From an uncultured Veillonella sp. (GTDB lineage: Bacteria; Bacillota; Negativicutes; Veillonellales; Veillonellaceae): DNA of 12,665 nt. The stretch covers positions 1 through 12,665 of the forward strand of contig NZ_CAKPTN010000040.1 of NCBI RefSeq assembly GCF_934190855.1, written 5' to 3'. Position 1 is the stretch's first letter, and each line of letters starts with the position of its first letter. The notes beneath the pieces are model-generated. The model saw nothing but the letters and a program-made list of their open reading frames with translations. It made no database searches and had not been told where the DNA came from. A program made the position numbers and the translations under genes. Of the stretch, positions 6,571 to 12,665 are shown one piece after another.

Positions 6571-7473
6571 TTATTTTGTAACAACTTTAAGATCTACAGG
6601 GATTTTAGCTTCTACAGCTTCGCCTTTGATAACTTTTTGAGCTGTATCGATAGCGATTTTACCCATTTGGTCTGGTTGTTGAGCAATTGTTGCAGCCAAT
6701 GTGCCGTCTTTAACAGCTTTGTCTGCATCAGCAGTACCGTCAAAGCCTACGATGAAGATTGTTTTGCCTGCGGATTTAGCTGCTTGGATAGCACCCAATG
6801 CCATTTCGTCGTTATGAGCGAAGATAGCTTGTACATCAGGGTTAGCTTGCAAGATATTTGTTGCTACGTTCAAACCTTTTGTACGGTCGAAGTCAGCACT
6901 TTGTTTTGCTACTACTGTTAAGTCTTTGTCAGCTACGTTGTGGAAACCTTGGCCGCGTTCACGTGTGGCGGAAGCACCAGGGATACCTTCGATTTCAGCT
7001 ACTTTTGCAGCTTTGCCTACTTTATCAACGATAAGTTGTGCAGCCATTTCGCCGCCTTTAACGTTATCGGAAGCGATATGAGCTACTACTTTGCCTTTAT
7101 CAGCAGAGCGGTCAACAGTGATTACAGGAATGTTTTTAGCATTTGCTGCTTCTACGGACGTAGAGATAGCTGCAGAGTCTACAGGGTTGATAATCAATAC
7201 GGAAACGCCGCTTTCAAGCAAGTCAGAAATATCGTTTGCTTGTTTAGCTGGGTCGTTTTGAGCATCAACGATTTTAACTTTAAGACCAAGCGCTTTAGCT
7301 TGAGCCTCAACGCCTTCCTTCATAGTTACGAAGAATGGGTTGTTCAATGTGGAAACAGAGAAGCCGATAGTGCCGGATTTTTTGTCGCCGCCGTTATCAG
7401 CGCTTTTACCACAGCCTGCTACAAGACCGATAACCATGATAGCCATCGCCAACAGTAACAATAGTTTTTTCAT
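6571..7473 (-). CDS. rbsB: Ribose ABC transporter substrate-binding lipoprotein
   Basis: Sugar receptor of 300 residues that captures D-ribose outside the membrane and delivers it to RbsAC. The N-terminus is a lipoprotein signal: MKK, a hydrophobic core at 4-18 and lipobox V-A-G-C with Cys21. The mature protein is a type I periplasmic-binding fold (Peripla_BP_4), with GFSVSTLNNPFFVTMKEGVE at the start, then VDAQNDPAKQANDISDLL, LIINPVDS, VITVDRSADKG, FAHNDEMALGAIQAAK and IVGFDGTADADKAVKDG. All are hallmarks of RbsB. The start has AGGAGG overlapping the rbsC stop, with 9 bases between the genes. It is the last gene of the operon, followed by the shared terminator. Xylose, galactose or autoinducer receptors share the fold, but the rbsKD context makes ribose the best call. 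Confidence 0.93.
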   Translation of the reverse strand: MKKLLLLLAMAIMVIGLVAGCGKSADNGGDKKSGTIGFSVSTLNNPFFVTMKEGVEAQAKALGLKVKIVDAQNDPAKQANDISDLLESGVSVLIINPVDSAAISTSVEAANAKNIPVITVDRSADKGKVVAHIASDNVKGGEMAAQLIVDKVGKAAKVAEIEGIPGASATRERGQGFHNVADKDLTVVAKQSADFDRTKGLNVATNILQANPDVQAIFAHNDEMALGAIQAAKSAGKTIFIVGFDGTADADKAVKDGTLAATIAQQPDQMGKIAIDTAQKVIKGEAVEAKIPVDLKVVTK

Positions 7474-7482
7474 AGGAACCTC

Positions 7483-8418
7483 CTAGGCTTTCTTGCGGTC
7501 TGCAAGAACCGCCAATAAAATGACAATACCTTTTACAACTTGTTGATAGAAACTGGAAACGTCGAGAATATTTAACCCGTTGTTGAGGGTACCGATAATG
7601 AGGGCACCAATTAATGTGCCAACGATATGACCACGACCGCCAGCAAGGCTTGTGCCGCCAAGAACTACGGCTGCGATAGCGTCGAGTTCGTAGCCTGCAC
7701 CTGCTGTAGGTTGTGCAGAGTTAAGACGAGATGTGATGATTGCACCAGCGATACCACAGAGCATACCGGTTAAGGCATACACGAAGATTTTAACGCGGTC
7801 AATCTTGATACCAGCAATGTAACTTACCTTTTCACTACCACCTACGGCGTATGTTTTACGGCCTAAGGATGTGCGGCTCAATACGAACCAGAGGATGATG
7901 AAAGCTAGGAACATTGTGATAGCTGGAACTGGAAGGCCTGCAATATCCCCTTGGCCAAAGCCGTGGAATAGAGGGTCTTGGGTAAGGCCAGAGATTGGAT
8001 TGCCGTCCGTGAATACTAAAGTCGCACCACGGTAGATGGTCATGGTCGCCAAGGTGGCGATAAATGGAGCTACGCGACCATAGGTAATAACGAGACCGTT
8101 AATACCGCCCAATACAAGGCCAGCACCTGCGGCTAAGAAGATAGCCAATACAGGATCAGTACCAGTTACGATGAGGTTCGCCATCACTGCACTGGAGAGG
8201 GCGAGGATGGAACCAACGGATAAGTCGATACCGCCAGTTAAGATGACGAAGGTCATACCAAAGGCGATGATCGCATTGATGGATACTTGGCGCAACAAGT
8301 TACGCAAGTTAGAGAATTCAAGGAAACTGTCATTCATGACAGAGATAATTACAAATAATAGGATGAGGCCGATGAGGGGGCCTAATTTTTTTATATATTG
8401 TAGAGCTTTGCTGTCCAT
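7483..8418 (-). CDS. rbsC: Ribose ABC transporter permease
   Basis: Hydrophobic permease of 311 residues of the branched-chain/ribose type (BPD_transp_2), forming a homodimeric channel. Conserved landmarks are TGGIDLSVGSILALSS with G62-G-I-D-L-S-V-G-S, the central GRVAPFIATLATMTIYRGA, the cytoplasmic loop LGRKTYAVGGSEKVSYIAGI that docks on the ATPase, and the C-terminal GGTSLAGGRGHIVGTLIGAL with NNGLNILDVSSFYQQVVKG, a typical RbsC ending. The start is ATG read from 8418, sharing one base with the rbsA stop (TAATG), with AGGAGGA at 8424-8430. RbsB follows after 9 bases. Confidence 0.94.
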   Translation of the reverse strand: MDSKALQYIKKLGPLIGLILLFVIISVMNDSFLEFSNLRNLLRQVSINAIIAFGMTFVILTGGIDLSVGSILALSSAVMANLIVTGTDPVLAIFLAAGAGLVLGGINGLVITYGRVAPFIATLATMTIYRGATLVFTDGNPISGLTQDPLFHGFGQGDIAGLPVPAITMFLAFIILWFVLSRTSLGRKTYAVGGSEKVSYIAGIKIDRVKIFVYALTGMLCGIAGAIITSRLNSAQPTAGAGYELDAIAAVVLGGTSLAGGRGHIVGTLIGALIIGTLNNGLNILDVSSFYQQVVKGIVILLAVLADRKKA

Positions 8419-9899
8419 TATTGTCCTCCTGTGGCTAATGTCATAATCGATTCTGGTGTTGCATCGCTGCGGTCCAAGATACCTGCTACGCGACCTTCAT
8501 GAATGACCATAACGCGGTCGCTCGTGCCCAGCACTTCAGGTAACTCAGAGGACACCATGATAATGGACACACCATCGTTCGTTAATTCGTTCATTAAATC
8601 ATAAATATCACGTTTCGCACCGATATCGATACCGCGTGTCGGTTCGTCCATGATGATAATGGATGGCTTTTTACCAACCCATTTGGCGATAACCACCTTT
8701 TGTTGGTTACCACCGGATAAGGACGATGCTGGTTCGTGAATAGATTGTGTTTTAACGCCTAGTTTTTTAGACAATTCGTCAGCAAAGGAATTGAGCTTGT
8801 TGCTATCTAGTATATGAGATGGGCAAATTTCGCCAAGGTTCGGCAAGGTAATGTTGGAACCGATGGAGAAGTCGAGAATCAAGCCTTCGCTCTTTCTATT
8901 TTCTGTGATGAAAGCAATGCCAGCTTTGATGGCATCTTCTGGCTTTTTACAGTTGAGAACGGAGCCGTTCACTGTTACGGTACCGCCGTTATGTTTATCT
9001 ACACCGAAGATAGCGCGCATGATTTCTGTACGGCCAGCGCCCATAAGGCCTGCTACGCCGAGGATTTCACCTTTACGCAAGGAGAAGGAAATGTCGTTGT
9101 CAAAGCCTTCTGGTTTAAGGTTATCCACACTCATCACTACTTCGCCTGGTGTTGTAGTGCGCGCAGGGTAGAACTCGTCGATAGAACGACCTACCATGTG
9201 GCGTACCACTTCGTCTACAGAAATCTCAGATGTTGGTTTAGTGATGATGGTGTGACCATCACGCATAACCGTTATGGTATCGCATTCGCTAAATACCTCT
9301 TCCATGCGGTGAGAGATATATACGATAGCAACGCCGCGTGCTTTCATTTTGCGCATCATATTGAACAATGTCGCCGTTTCGCGCTCGGTGAGGGCTGCTG
9401 TCGGTTCGTCCATGATGACAACTTTTGCATCTAACATCAAGATGCGAAGGATTTCCGTCATTTGTTGGTGACCAACGGAGCAAAGGCCTGCCTCAGTAGT
9501 AAGTGGCAATTCGATACCTAGTTCTCGGCATGTATTTTCCGCCTCAGCGAGCATCGCTTTTTTATCGAGCATACCAAATTTGTTGCGCTTTGGTCTAATT
9601 AAATATAGGTTTTCTAACAATGTTAGGTTTGGCCAAATGTTGAGCTCTTGGTGGATGAAAGCCACACCGTTTAGCTCGGCCTCTCTCGGGTTCGGGAAGG
9701 TGCGCTCTACGCCGTCGATGGTGATTGTACCAGCATCTGCCTTGTGAATACCGGTAAGGATATTCATGAGGGTGGACTTGCCGGCGCCGTTTTCGCCCAT
9801 CAAGGCGTGAACCTCGCCCTCCTTGAGGGTAATACTTACATCGCGCAGTACTTGGTTCGTACCAAATGCCTTCGCAATGCCTGACATAACAATTTCCAT
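8418..9899 (-). CDS. rbsA: Ribose ABC transporter ATP-binding protein (two ABC domains)
   Basis: Energising subunit of 493 residues with two fused nucleotide-binding domains, as usual for the CUT2 sugar family. Domain 1 has Walker A GENGAGKST at 35-43, signature C-S-V-G-H-Q-Q-M at 140-147 and Walker B VVIMDEP at 160-166. Domain 2 has the family's degenerate Walker A GLMGAGRT at 284-291 (Arg instead of Lys), signature LSGGNQQK at 394-401 and Walker B IIIMDEP at 414-420. The domain 1 signature begins with Cys instead of Leu and has His at 144, within the variation of this family. TAGGAG precedes the ATG by a few bases. It is separated from rbsD upstream by 137 bases, the only long gap in the operon, and overlaps rbsC by one base. 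Confidence 0.95.
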   Translation of the reverse strand: MEIVMSGIAKAFGTNQVLRDVSITLKEGEVHALMGENGAGKSTLMNILTGIHKADAGTITIDGVERTFPNPREAELNGVAFIHQELNIWPNLTLLENLYLIRPKRNKFGMLDKKAMLAEAENTCRELGIELPLTTEAGLCSVGHQQMTEILRILMLDAKVVIMDEPTAALTERETATLFNMMRKMKARGVAIVYISHRMEEVFSECDTITVMRDGHTIITKPTSEISVDEVVRHMVGRSIDEFYPARTTTPGEVVMSVDNLKPEGFDNDISFSLRKGEILGVAGLMGAGRTEIMRAIFGVDKHNGGTVTVNGSVLNCKKPEDAIKAGIAFITENRKSEGLILDFSIGSNITLPNLGEICPSHILDSNKLNSFADELSKKLGVKTQSIHEPASSLSGGNQQKVVIAKWVGKKPSIIIMDEPTRGIDIGAKRDIYDLMNELTNDGVSIIMVSSELPEVLGTSDRVMVIHEGRVAGILDRSDATPESIMTLATGGQ

Positions 9900-10036
9900 A
9901 ACTACTCCTATATGATTGGTGAAAGTATCTCTAATGTATGTAATAGATTTGATCGTTAGTTAACTTTGCAAGCCAATCTGCTTAACTTACAGGTTCGGAT
10001 GCTTGATTAATAAAACTAGTCAGTTAATCTATTGCT
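9900..10036 (-). other. 137-base gap between rbsD and rbsA
   Basis: No ORF with a ribosome binding site is seen here. On the - strand it contains a weak promoter-like pair, TTGCAA (9966-9971) followed after 18 bases by TCTATT, each matching 4 of 6 consensus bases. There is also a palindrome AGTTAACT (9958-9965), and a GATTAA/TTAATC inverted repeat near 10003-10028. No convincing terminator is present. A weak internal promoter for rbsACB is possible. Confidence 0.25.
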
Positions 10037-10450
10037 CTAGGGACGATCGCTGAAAATACAATCGGCGCGCAAGATAATGTTTGCATACGGAGATGCTTCA
10101 CCAGTTCTAATAATGCATTTGCATTGTTTTGTTGCTTCTTTGAAAGCCTCATGGCTCGTTTCAATCCATTCGTATTGATCGGATGGGAAGGTAGTCTCCA
10201 AGAAGTCATACGCTTCAGAATTGTTTTCCTTAATTTCCTTTGCCACATGAATCGCTTCGGATTTCATATGCTTAGCGATGATGGATACTACTTGCTCAAA
10301 GCTTGGTACACCGAAATCTAAGGCTAAGTCGATTTTTTGAACTCCTTCAGGTACTGGTAATCCACAGTCTGAGATACAAATTGTATCTGTGTGACCAAGA
10401 TCTGCAAGCACCTTAGCAATATGGCTATTTAAAATGCCGTGACGTTGCAT
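10037..10450 (-). CDS. rbsD: D-ribose pyranase
   Basis: Small cytoplasmic enzyme of 137 residues that interconverts beta-pyranose and beta-furanose forms of ribose, giving RbsK its furanose substrate. It aligns through its length with the E. coli protein (139 residues): ILNSHIAKVLADLGHTDTI with the catalytic His20, S27-D28-C-G-L-P-V-P, IDLALDFGVPSFEQV, the C-terminal TSHEAFK (His100), and the sugar-contacting RTGEASPYANIILRA. The C-terminus runs six residues past the usual ending (SDRP). TAAGGAGT at 10456-10463 precedes the start. It lies 26 bases downstream of rbsK. Confidence 0.95.
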   Translation of the reverse strand: MQRHGILNSHIAKVLADLGHTDTICISDCGLPVPEGVQKIDLALDFGVPSFEQVVSIIAKHMKSEAIHVAKEIKENNSEAYDFLETTFPSDQYEWIETSHEAFKEATKQCKCIIRTGEASPYANIILRADCIFSDRP

Positions 10451-10476
10451 GGTAAACTCCTTATTTATTCAATAGA

Positions 10477-11364
10477 TTAATTCTTTGTTAAGAATGCAGC
10501 GACCTCGTCCTTTGTTGGCATGCCGCCTTGGGCACCTAATCGTTGGATGGAGAGGGCTGCGGCCGCGTTGCCGTAGTGCAATGCGTCGGCTAAGCTTTTA
10601 CCATTAACGATAGCTGTTGCAAAGGCACCGTTGAAGGTATCGCCTGCGCCAGTAGTATCTACTGGTTCAACCTTGAAGCCAGATACGGTGTGGATTTCGC
10701 CATTATCCGCATAGCCTACACCTTTACTGCCAAGGGTAACGATGATTTTGTTTTCGTTTGCCAATAATGTTTCCTCTGTAGATTGGTTAGGGTAGAGGGC
10801 AGATAGCTCATGCTCATTTGGCGTGATATAAGTTGCCAATTCTAACCATTCAGGATTGAGGTCAGCCGCTGGAGCTGGATTTAAGAGGACTTTTACATTA
10901 GCCTCGTGACAACGACGAACGATGTATTCTATGGTTGGAATAGGAATTTCGTTTTGCACCATTACGAGATCTGCTTGCTCGATAGCAGGCCAAGCATTAT
11001 CTACTACGTTTTGGTCTACCTTAGCATTAGCGCCTGCAATCACGATGATGCTGTTATCGCCTTCAGCCAATGTAATGTGGGCTGTACCTGTTGTAGTATT
11101 CGGCACAGTAACGATGTATTCTGTATTGATGAAATTTTCTCTTAGATTATCTAAAATCATTTGGCCGTATGCATCTTCGCCAATACAACCAACCATAGTG
11201 ACCTCTGCGCCTAGGCGAGCAGCTGCTACCGCTTGGTTTGCACCTTTACCGCCGTGAGCGATGTGCAGTTCGTTGCCCATGATTGTTTCGCCCGCTGTAG
11301 GGCGTTTGTCCGCGAGGACTACAATGTCCATGTTGCAACTACCAATAACAACAATGCGATTCAT
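10477..11364 (-). CDS. rbsK: Ribokinase
   Basis: PfkB-family sugar kinase of 295 residues that phosphorylates D-ribose to ribose 5-phosphate with ATP. The first PfkB signature is H37-G-G-K-G-A-N-Q-A-V-A-A-A-R-L-G, which binds the sugar. The second is D236-T-T-G-A-G-D-T-F-N-G-A-F-A with the catalytic base Asp242 and the anion hole. N11-M-D13 at the N-terminus is also a ribose contact in known structures. LLNPAPA and TPNEHELSALY are typical ribokinase stretches. It is slightly shorter than E. coli RbsK (309). It is the first gene of the operon; AAGGAG at 11370-11375 sits 5 bases before the ATG. B. subtilis has rbsR immediately upstream, but here there is none. Confidence 0.96.
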   Translation of the reverse strand: MNRIVVIGSCNMDIVVLADKRPTAGETIMGNELHIAHGGKGANQAVAAARLGAEVTMVGCIGEDAYGQMILDNLRENFINTEYIVTVPNTTTGTAHITLAEGDNSIIVIAGANAKVDQNVVDNAWPAIEQADLVMVQNEIPIPTIEYIVRRCHEANVKVLLNPAPAADLNPEWLELATYITPNEHELSALYPNQSTEETLLANENKIIVTLGSKGVGYADNGEIHTVSGFKVEPVDTTGAGDTFNGAFATAIVNGKSLADALHYGNAAAALSIQRLGAQGGMPTKDEVAAFLTKN

Positions 11365-11378
11365 AATAACTCCTTAAT

Positions 11379-11396
11379 CAGCCTCTGCCCTGGCTG
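11379..11396 (-). promoter_or_regulatory. GC-rich leader hairpin abutting the rbsK ribosome binding site
   Basis: CAGCC (11379-11383) and GGCTG (11392-11396) form a 5-bp stem with an 8-base GC-rich loop. It is the only GC-rich patch in an otherwise AT-rich leader and ends 3 bases from the AAGGAG of rbsK, so it could affect translation or mRNA stability. No known riboswitch is recognised. Confidence 0.35.
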
Positions 11397-11507
11397 GGAC
11401 TAAAAACGGATAACAGTTATTTTTATACATAAAGCTTAAAGGGATTTATACAATAAAATGCATATATAAAGATAAATGATAACCGAATGGGCGTTTATTT
11501 TCACATA

Positions 11508-11546
11508 TCTATTAGTATAACTTAATCATTTATTAGTATAGCGTAA
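11508..11546. repeat. Direct repeat spaced 21 bp upstream of rbsK
   Basis: TATTAGTATA occurs at 11510-11519 and 11531-11540, exactly 21 bases apart (two helical turns). Similarity extends outward (T-C/T before, A/G-C-T/G-T-A-A after). The same core, TATTAGT, recurs in the palindrome at 11889-11910. Confidence 0.55.
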
Positions 11547-11594
11547 ATAAGGAACTTTATCTATATAAATAACTATAAAATATAGGAATAAGAA

Positions 11595-11658
11595 AAGGTA
11601 TATCTAAAAAATGCGTTACATGAGTAAACATGTAGACGCTAGATTTTAGATATACCTT
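11595..11658. terminator. Long 64-base hairpin, probable terminator of the small coiled-coil gene
   Basis: AAGGTATATCTAAAA (11595-11609) and TTTTAGATATACCTT (11644-11658) are perfect 15-base inverted repeats. Inside is a second stem, GCGTTACATG (11613-11622) with CATGTAGACGC (11629-11639), carrying one bulged base and an AGTAAA loop. On the - strand it lies 29 bases beyond the stop at 11688 and is followed by TTTTCTTATT, consistent with transcription termination. It is unusually long for a terminator, so a small repeated element is an alternative. Confidence 0.6.
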
Positions 11659-11687
11659 ATTATTAAACAATTAATATAGTATATTAT

Positions 11688-11870
11688 TTACATTTTATCT
11701 AATATTTGGTCTATACTATCAAAGGATTTCTCTAAAGATAGAATACGTCCTTGAATGATATCATTTTGGCCTTCTACAAGAGCAGATAATATATCTATCT
11801 TAGCTTGTAAAATGTCAGTTGTAGTATCGTTAATATTTATTGTATTACTGTAGCTTTTATCTATTTTCAT
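11688..11870 (-). CDS. Small predicted coiled-coil protein
   Basis: Predicted protein of 60 residues, not recognised. It has no signal peptide or membrane segment. After a polar, Thr/Asn-rich N-terminus (about 1-18), residues 20-60 show regularly spaced Ile/Leu/Val among Asp, Glu, Gln and Lys, as in ILQAKIDILSALVEGQND followed by ILSLEKSFDSIDQILDKM. This suggests one long amphipathic helix or a short coiled coil. The ATG has AAAGG about 10 bases upstream, a mediocre ribosome binding site. It sits 35 bases downstream of the SDR-like gene on the same strand and ends just before the 64-base hairpin, so the two probably share a transcript. It could be a chance ORF, but placement, helix pattern and terminator argue for a real gene. 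Confidence 0.6.
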   Translation of the reverse strand: MKIDKSYSNTININDTTTDILQAKIDILSALVEGQNDIIQGRILSLEKSFDSIDQILDKM

Positions 11871-11888
11871 AGTCTATCAACCTTTATT

Positions 11889-11910
11889 ACTAATATAACT
11901 ATATATTAGT
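11889..11910. repeat. Perfect 8-bp inverted repeat at the end of the SDR gene
   Basis: ACTAATAT (11889-11896) and ATATTAGT (11903-11910) flank AACTAT. The repeat spans the SDR gene's stop codon and precedes the small gene's ribosome binding site. It is AT-rich, with no following U-tract, so it is not a terminator. Confidence 0.5.
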
Positions 11911-12562
11911 GAAAGCTTGGTTTGTCATAGTGCGTACCTGGTTCGCCTACGCCGATGCTTGTACGGTGGAATGGAGTTTCGTCCTCTGCGTGTAAAATAT
12001 CGAAAATTGCTTTTACAACGGCTTCGCGCGTAACTTGAGCATCGTTGAATTGAGCCCCTTCAGGGATGAGCTCGTAATTTGTATTTTCCGGATCATTGTA
12101 GAGCCATGTGAGGCGTAAGATTGTATAGTTCAAATTGGATTCACGCAATACATTACGTGCTTGGCGTTCGCCTTGGACATAGCTAATTGGCAAGTTGTCG
12201 AAGGTCCATTTTTCAAGTGCTGCTGGGAACTCACCAGAAAGACCAGCCATGGAAAGGCCGATAACACGGCGTACATTTTTGCGGCTCAATGCTTTCACGA
12301 TGGATGCCATATCACTACCAGCCTCCATAGCACCTACGAAAACGATTTCAGCGTTTGTTACAGCTTGTTCTAATTTGGCAGGATTTTGGAAAGAGCCCTC
12401 GATTACAGTAACGCGTTCATGTTCCAAGATTTCTGGATGTAAACGAGTAGATAATTGGCGACCATATAATGTAAGGTGCATGTCTGTATATGTCAACAAT
12501 GTTGCAGTTAACTTCTGTGCAATCTGGCCAGCGGCCCCTAAAATAGTAATATATTTGTACAT
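11906..12562 (-). CDS. Atypical SDR / NmrA-like NAD(P)H-binding protein
   Basis: Cytoplasmic Rossmann-fold protein of 218 residues. The nucleotide-binding loop is I7-L-G-A-A-G-Q-I-A-Q (residues 7-16; G-x-x-G-x-x-A pattern) after the first beta-strand. LTLYGR follows at the end of strand 2, where Arg suggests NADPH preference, then VTVIEGSFQNPAKLEQAV, EIVFVGAM and VRRVIGLSMAGLSGEFP. ISYVQGERQARNVLRESNLNYTILRLTWLYNDPE is the typical atypical-SDR stretch in which the classical Tyr-x-x-x-Lys is absent. Such proteins act as reductases, sensors or quinone reductases, and the substrate cannot be given. AGGAGGT at 12567-12573 is a strong ribosome binding site 4 bases from the ATG. The small coiled-coil gene lies downstream. 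Confidence 0.85.
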   Translation of the reverse strand: MYKYITILGAAGQIAQKLTATLLTYTDMHLTLYGRQLSTRLHPEILEHERVTVIEGSFQNPAKLEQAVTNAEIVFVGAMEAGSDMASIVKALSRKNVRRVIGLSMAGLSGEFPAALEKWTFDNLPISYVQGERQARNVLRESNLNYTILRLTWLYNDPENTNYELIPEGAQFNDAQVTREAVVKAIFDILHAEDETPFHRTSIGVGEPGTHYDKPSFH

Positions 12563-12600
12563 ATAGACCTCCTATGTCCCGGGCATAAGTATTTACATGC

Positions 12601-12609
12601 ATTATATCA
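12601..12609 (-). promoter_or_regulatory. Extended -10 promoter of the SDR-like gene
   Basis: On the - strand, TGATATAAT gives a perfect TATAAT (12601-12606) with the TG extension, about 38 bases before the ATG. A -35 at normal spacing is weak (ACTTTC or CACTTT near 12624-12630). Confidence 0.65.
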
Positions 12610-12665
12610 CAACTATATGACGAGAAAGTGAGAATAGAAATTTAATTAATAGCTAGGATTTCTTT

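Larger units (their letters stand above)
11365..11594 (-). promoter_or_regulatory. Upstream region of the ribose operon with possible promoter and operator
   Basis: AT-rich DNA without a credible gene that must contain the rbs promoter. Two TATACT boxes on the - strand (11535-11540 and 11514-11519) are possible -10 elements but lack good -35 partners. An interrupted inverted repeat ATAACCG (11479-11485) / CGTTTAT (11492-11498), 6 of 7 matching, has the CG-containing form of some LacI-family operators. None is certain, and the transcription start cannot be fixed from the sequence. Confidence 0.4.

Noticed and set aside
6940..7458. 172-residue + strand ORF inside rbsB
   Set aside because: Antisense shadow of a coding sequence with all rbsB landmarks intact on the other strand. 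Composition is odd and there is no promoter.
8814..9434. 206-residue ORF on the + strand inside rbsA
   Set aside because: Antisense shadow of a well-conserved ABC ATPase. Composition is implausible (many Cys, His, Tyr and Phe), and no ribosome binding site is seen.
10024..10248. 74-residue - strand ORF overlapping rbsD in another frame
   Set aside because: rbsD is complete and fully conserved in its own frame. The overlapping ORF has no recognisable features.
11487..11505. Possible CcpA cre site upstream of rbsK
   Set aside because: The TGGGCGTTTATTTTCA stretch has TG...CA ends but is two bases too long, and the interior does not fit the consensus.
12195..12566. 123-residue + strand ORF across the SDR-like gene
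   Set aside because: Antisense shadow. The - strand frame has the Rossmann motif, a strong ribosome binding site and a promoter.
12573..12587. Near-palindrome TATGTCCCGGGCATA in the SDR gene leader
   Set aside because: Symmetry requires skipping a base, so it is not a true palindrome. No second copy supports an operator.
1..12665. CRISPR array, tRNA/rRNA genes, insertion sequences, prophage
   Set aside because: No regularly spaced repeats, cloverleaf-like sequences, transposase or phage genes were seen on either strand.

Overview
The window looks like chromosomal DNA from a low-to-moderate GC, diderm-Firmicute-like anaerobe, most probably a Veillonella or a close Negativicutes relative. This rests on AGGAGG-type ribosome binding sites, AT-rich intergenic DNA, lipoprotein-type substrate-binding proteins and the overall gene style. 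No rRNA, tRNA or marker gene is present, so the assignment is an inference. I see no insertion sequences, CRISPR array or prophage.

Left part (1-5950, + strand): one apparent transcription unit of seven genes ending in a strong terminator at 5907-5948. The order is a 5'-truncated glutathionyl-hydroquinone-reductase-like protein with a CPWA active site, an MmgE/PrpD-family enzyme, a complete polar-amino-acid-type ABC importer (binding lipoprotein, two permeases, ATPase) and a GNAT acetyltransferase. Gaps are short and three junctions overlap or nearly touch. MmgE/PrpD plus amino-acid importer plus GNAT closely recalls the Bacillus subtilis yxeKLMNOPQ operon for S-(2-succino)cysteine uptake and breakdown. 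The O2-dependent YxeK monooxygenase and the YxeP deacetylase are not in the window. This locus is the most interesting thing here.

Middle (5950-6550): an AT-rich intergenic stretch with degenerate repeats, a good extended -10 promoter and one lone 132-residue protein that vaguely resembles small WapI/DUF-type immunity proteins. Its terminator (6515-6547) is a symmetric A/T-flanked hairpin that also serves the convergent operon.

Right-centre (6571-11364, - strand): a complete ribose operon, rbsK-rbsD-rbsA-rbsC-rbsB in transcription order, encoding uptake (RbsABC), pyranose/furanose interconversion (RbsD) and phosphorylation (RbsK). No rbsR-type LacI regulator is adjacent. The 323-base region upstream of rbsK holds a 21-bp-spaced direct repeat, a possible operator and a GC-rich leader hairpin. 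It also holds a 64-base hairpin that probably ends the next unit.

Right end (11688-12607, - strand): an atypical SDR/NmrA-like NAD(P)-binding protein with its own extended -10 promoter, followed by a small predicted coiled-coil protein of 60 residues, probably cotranscribed.
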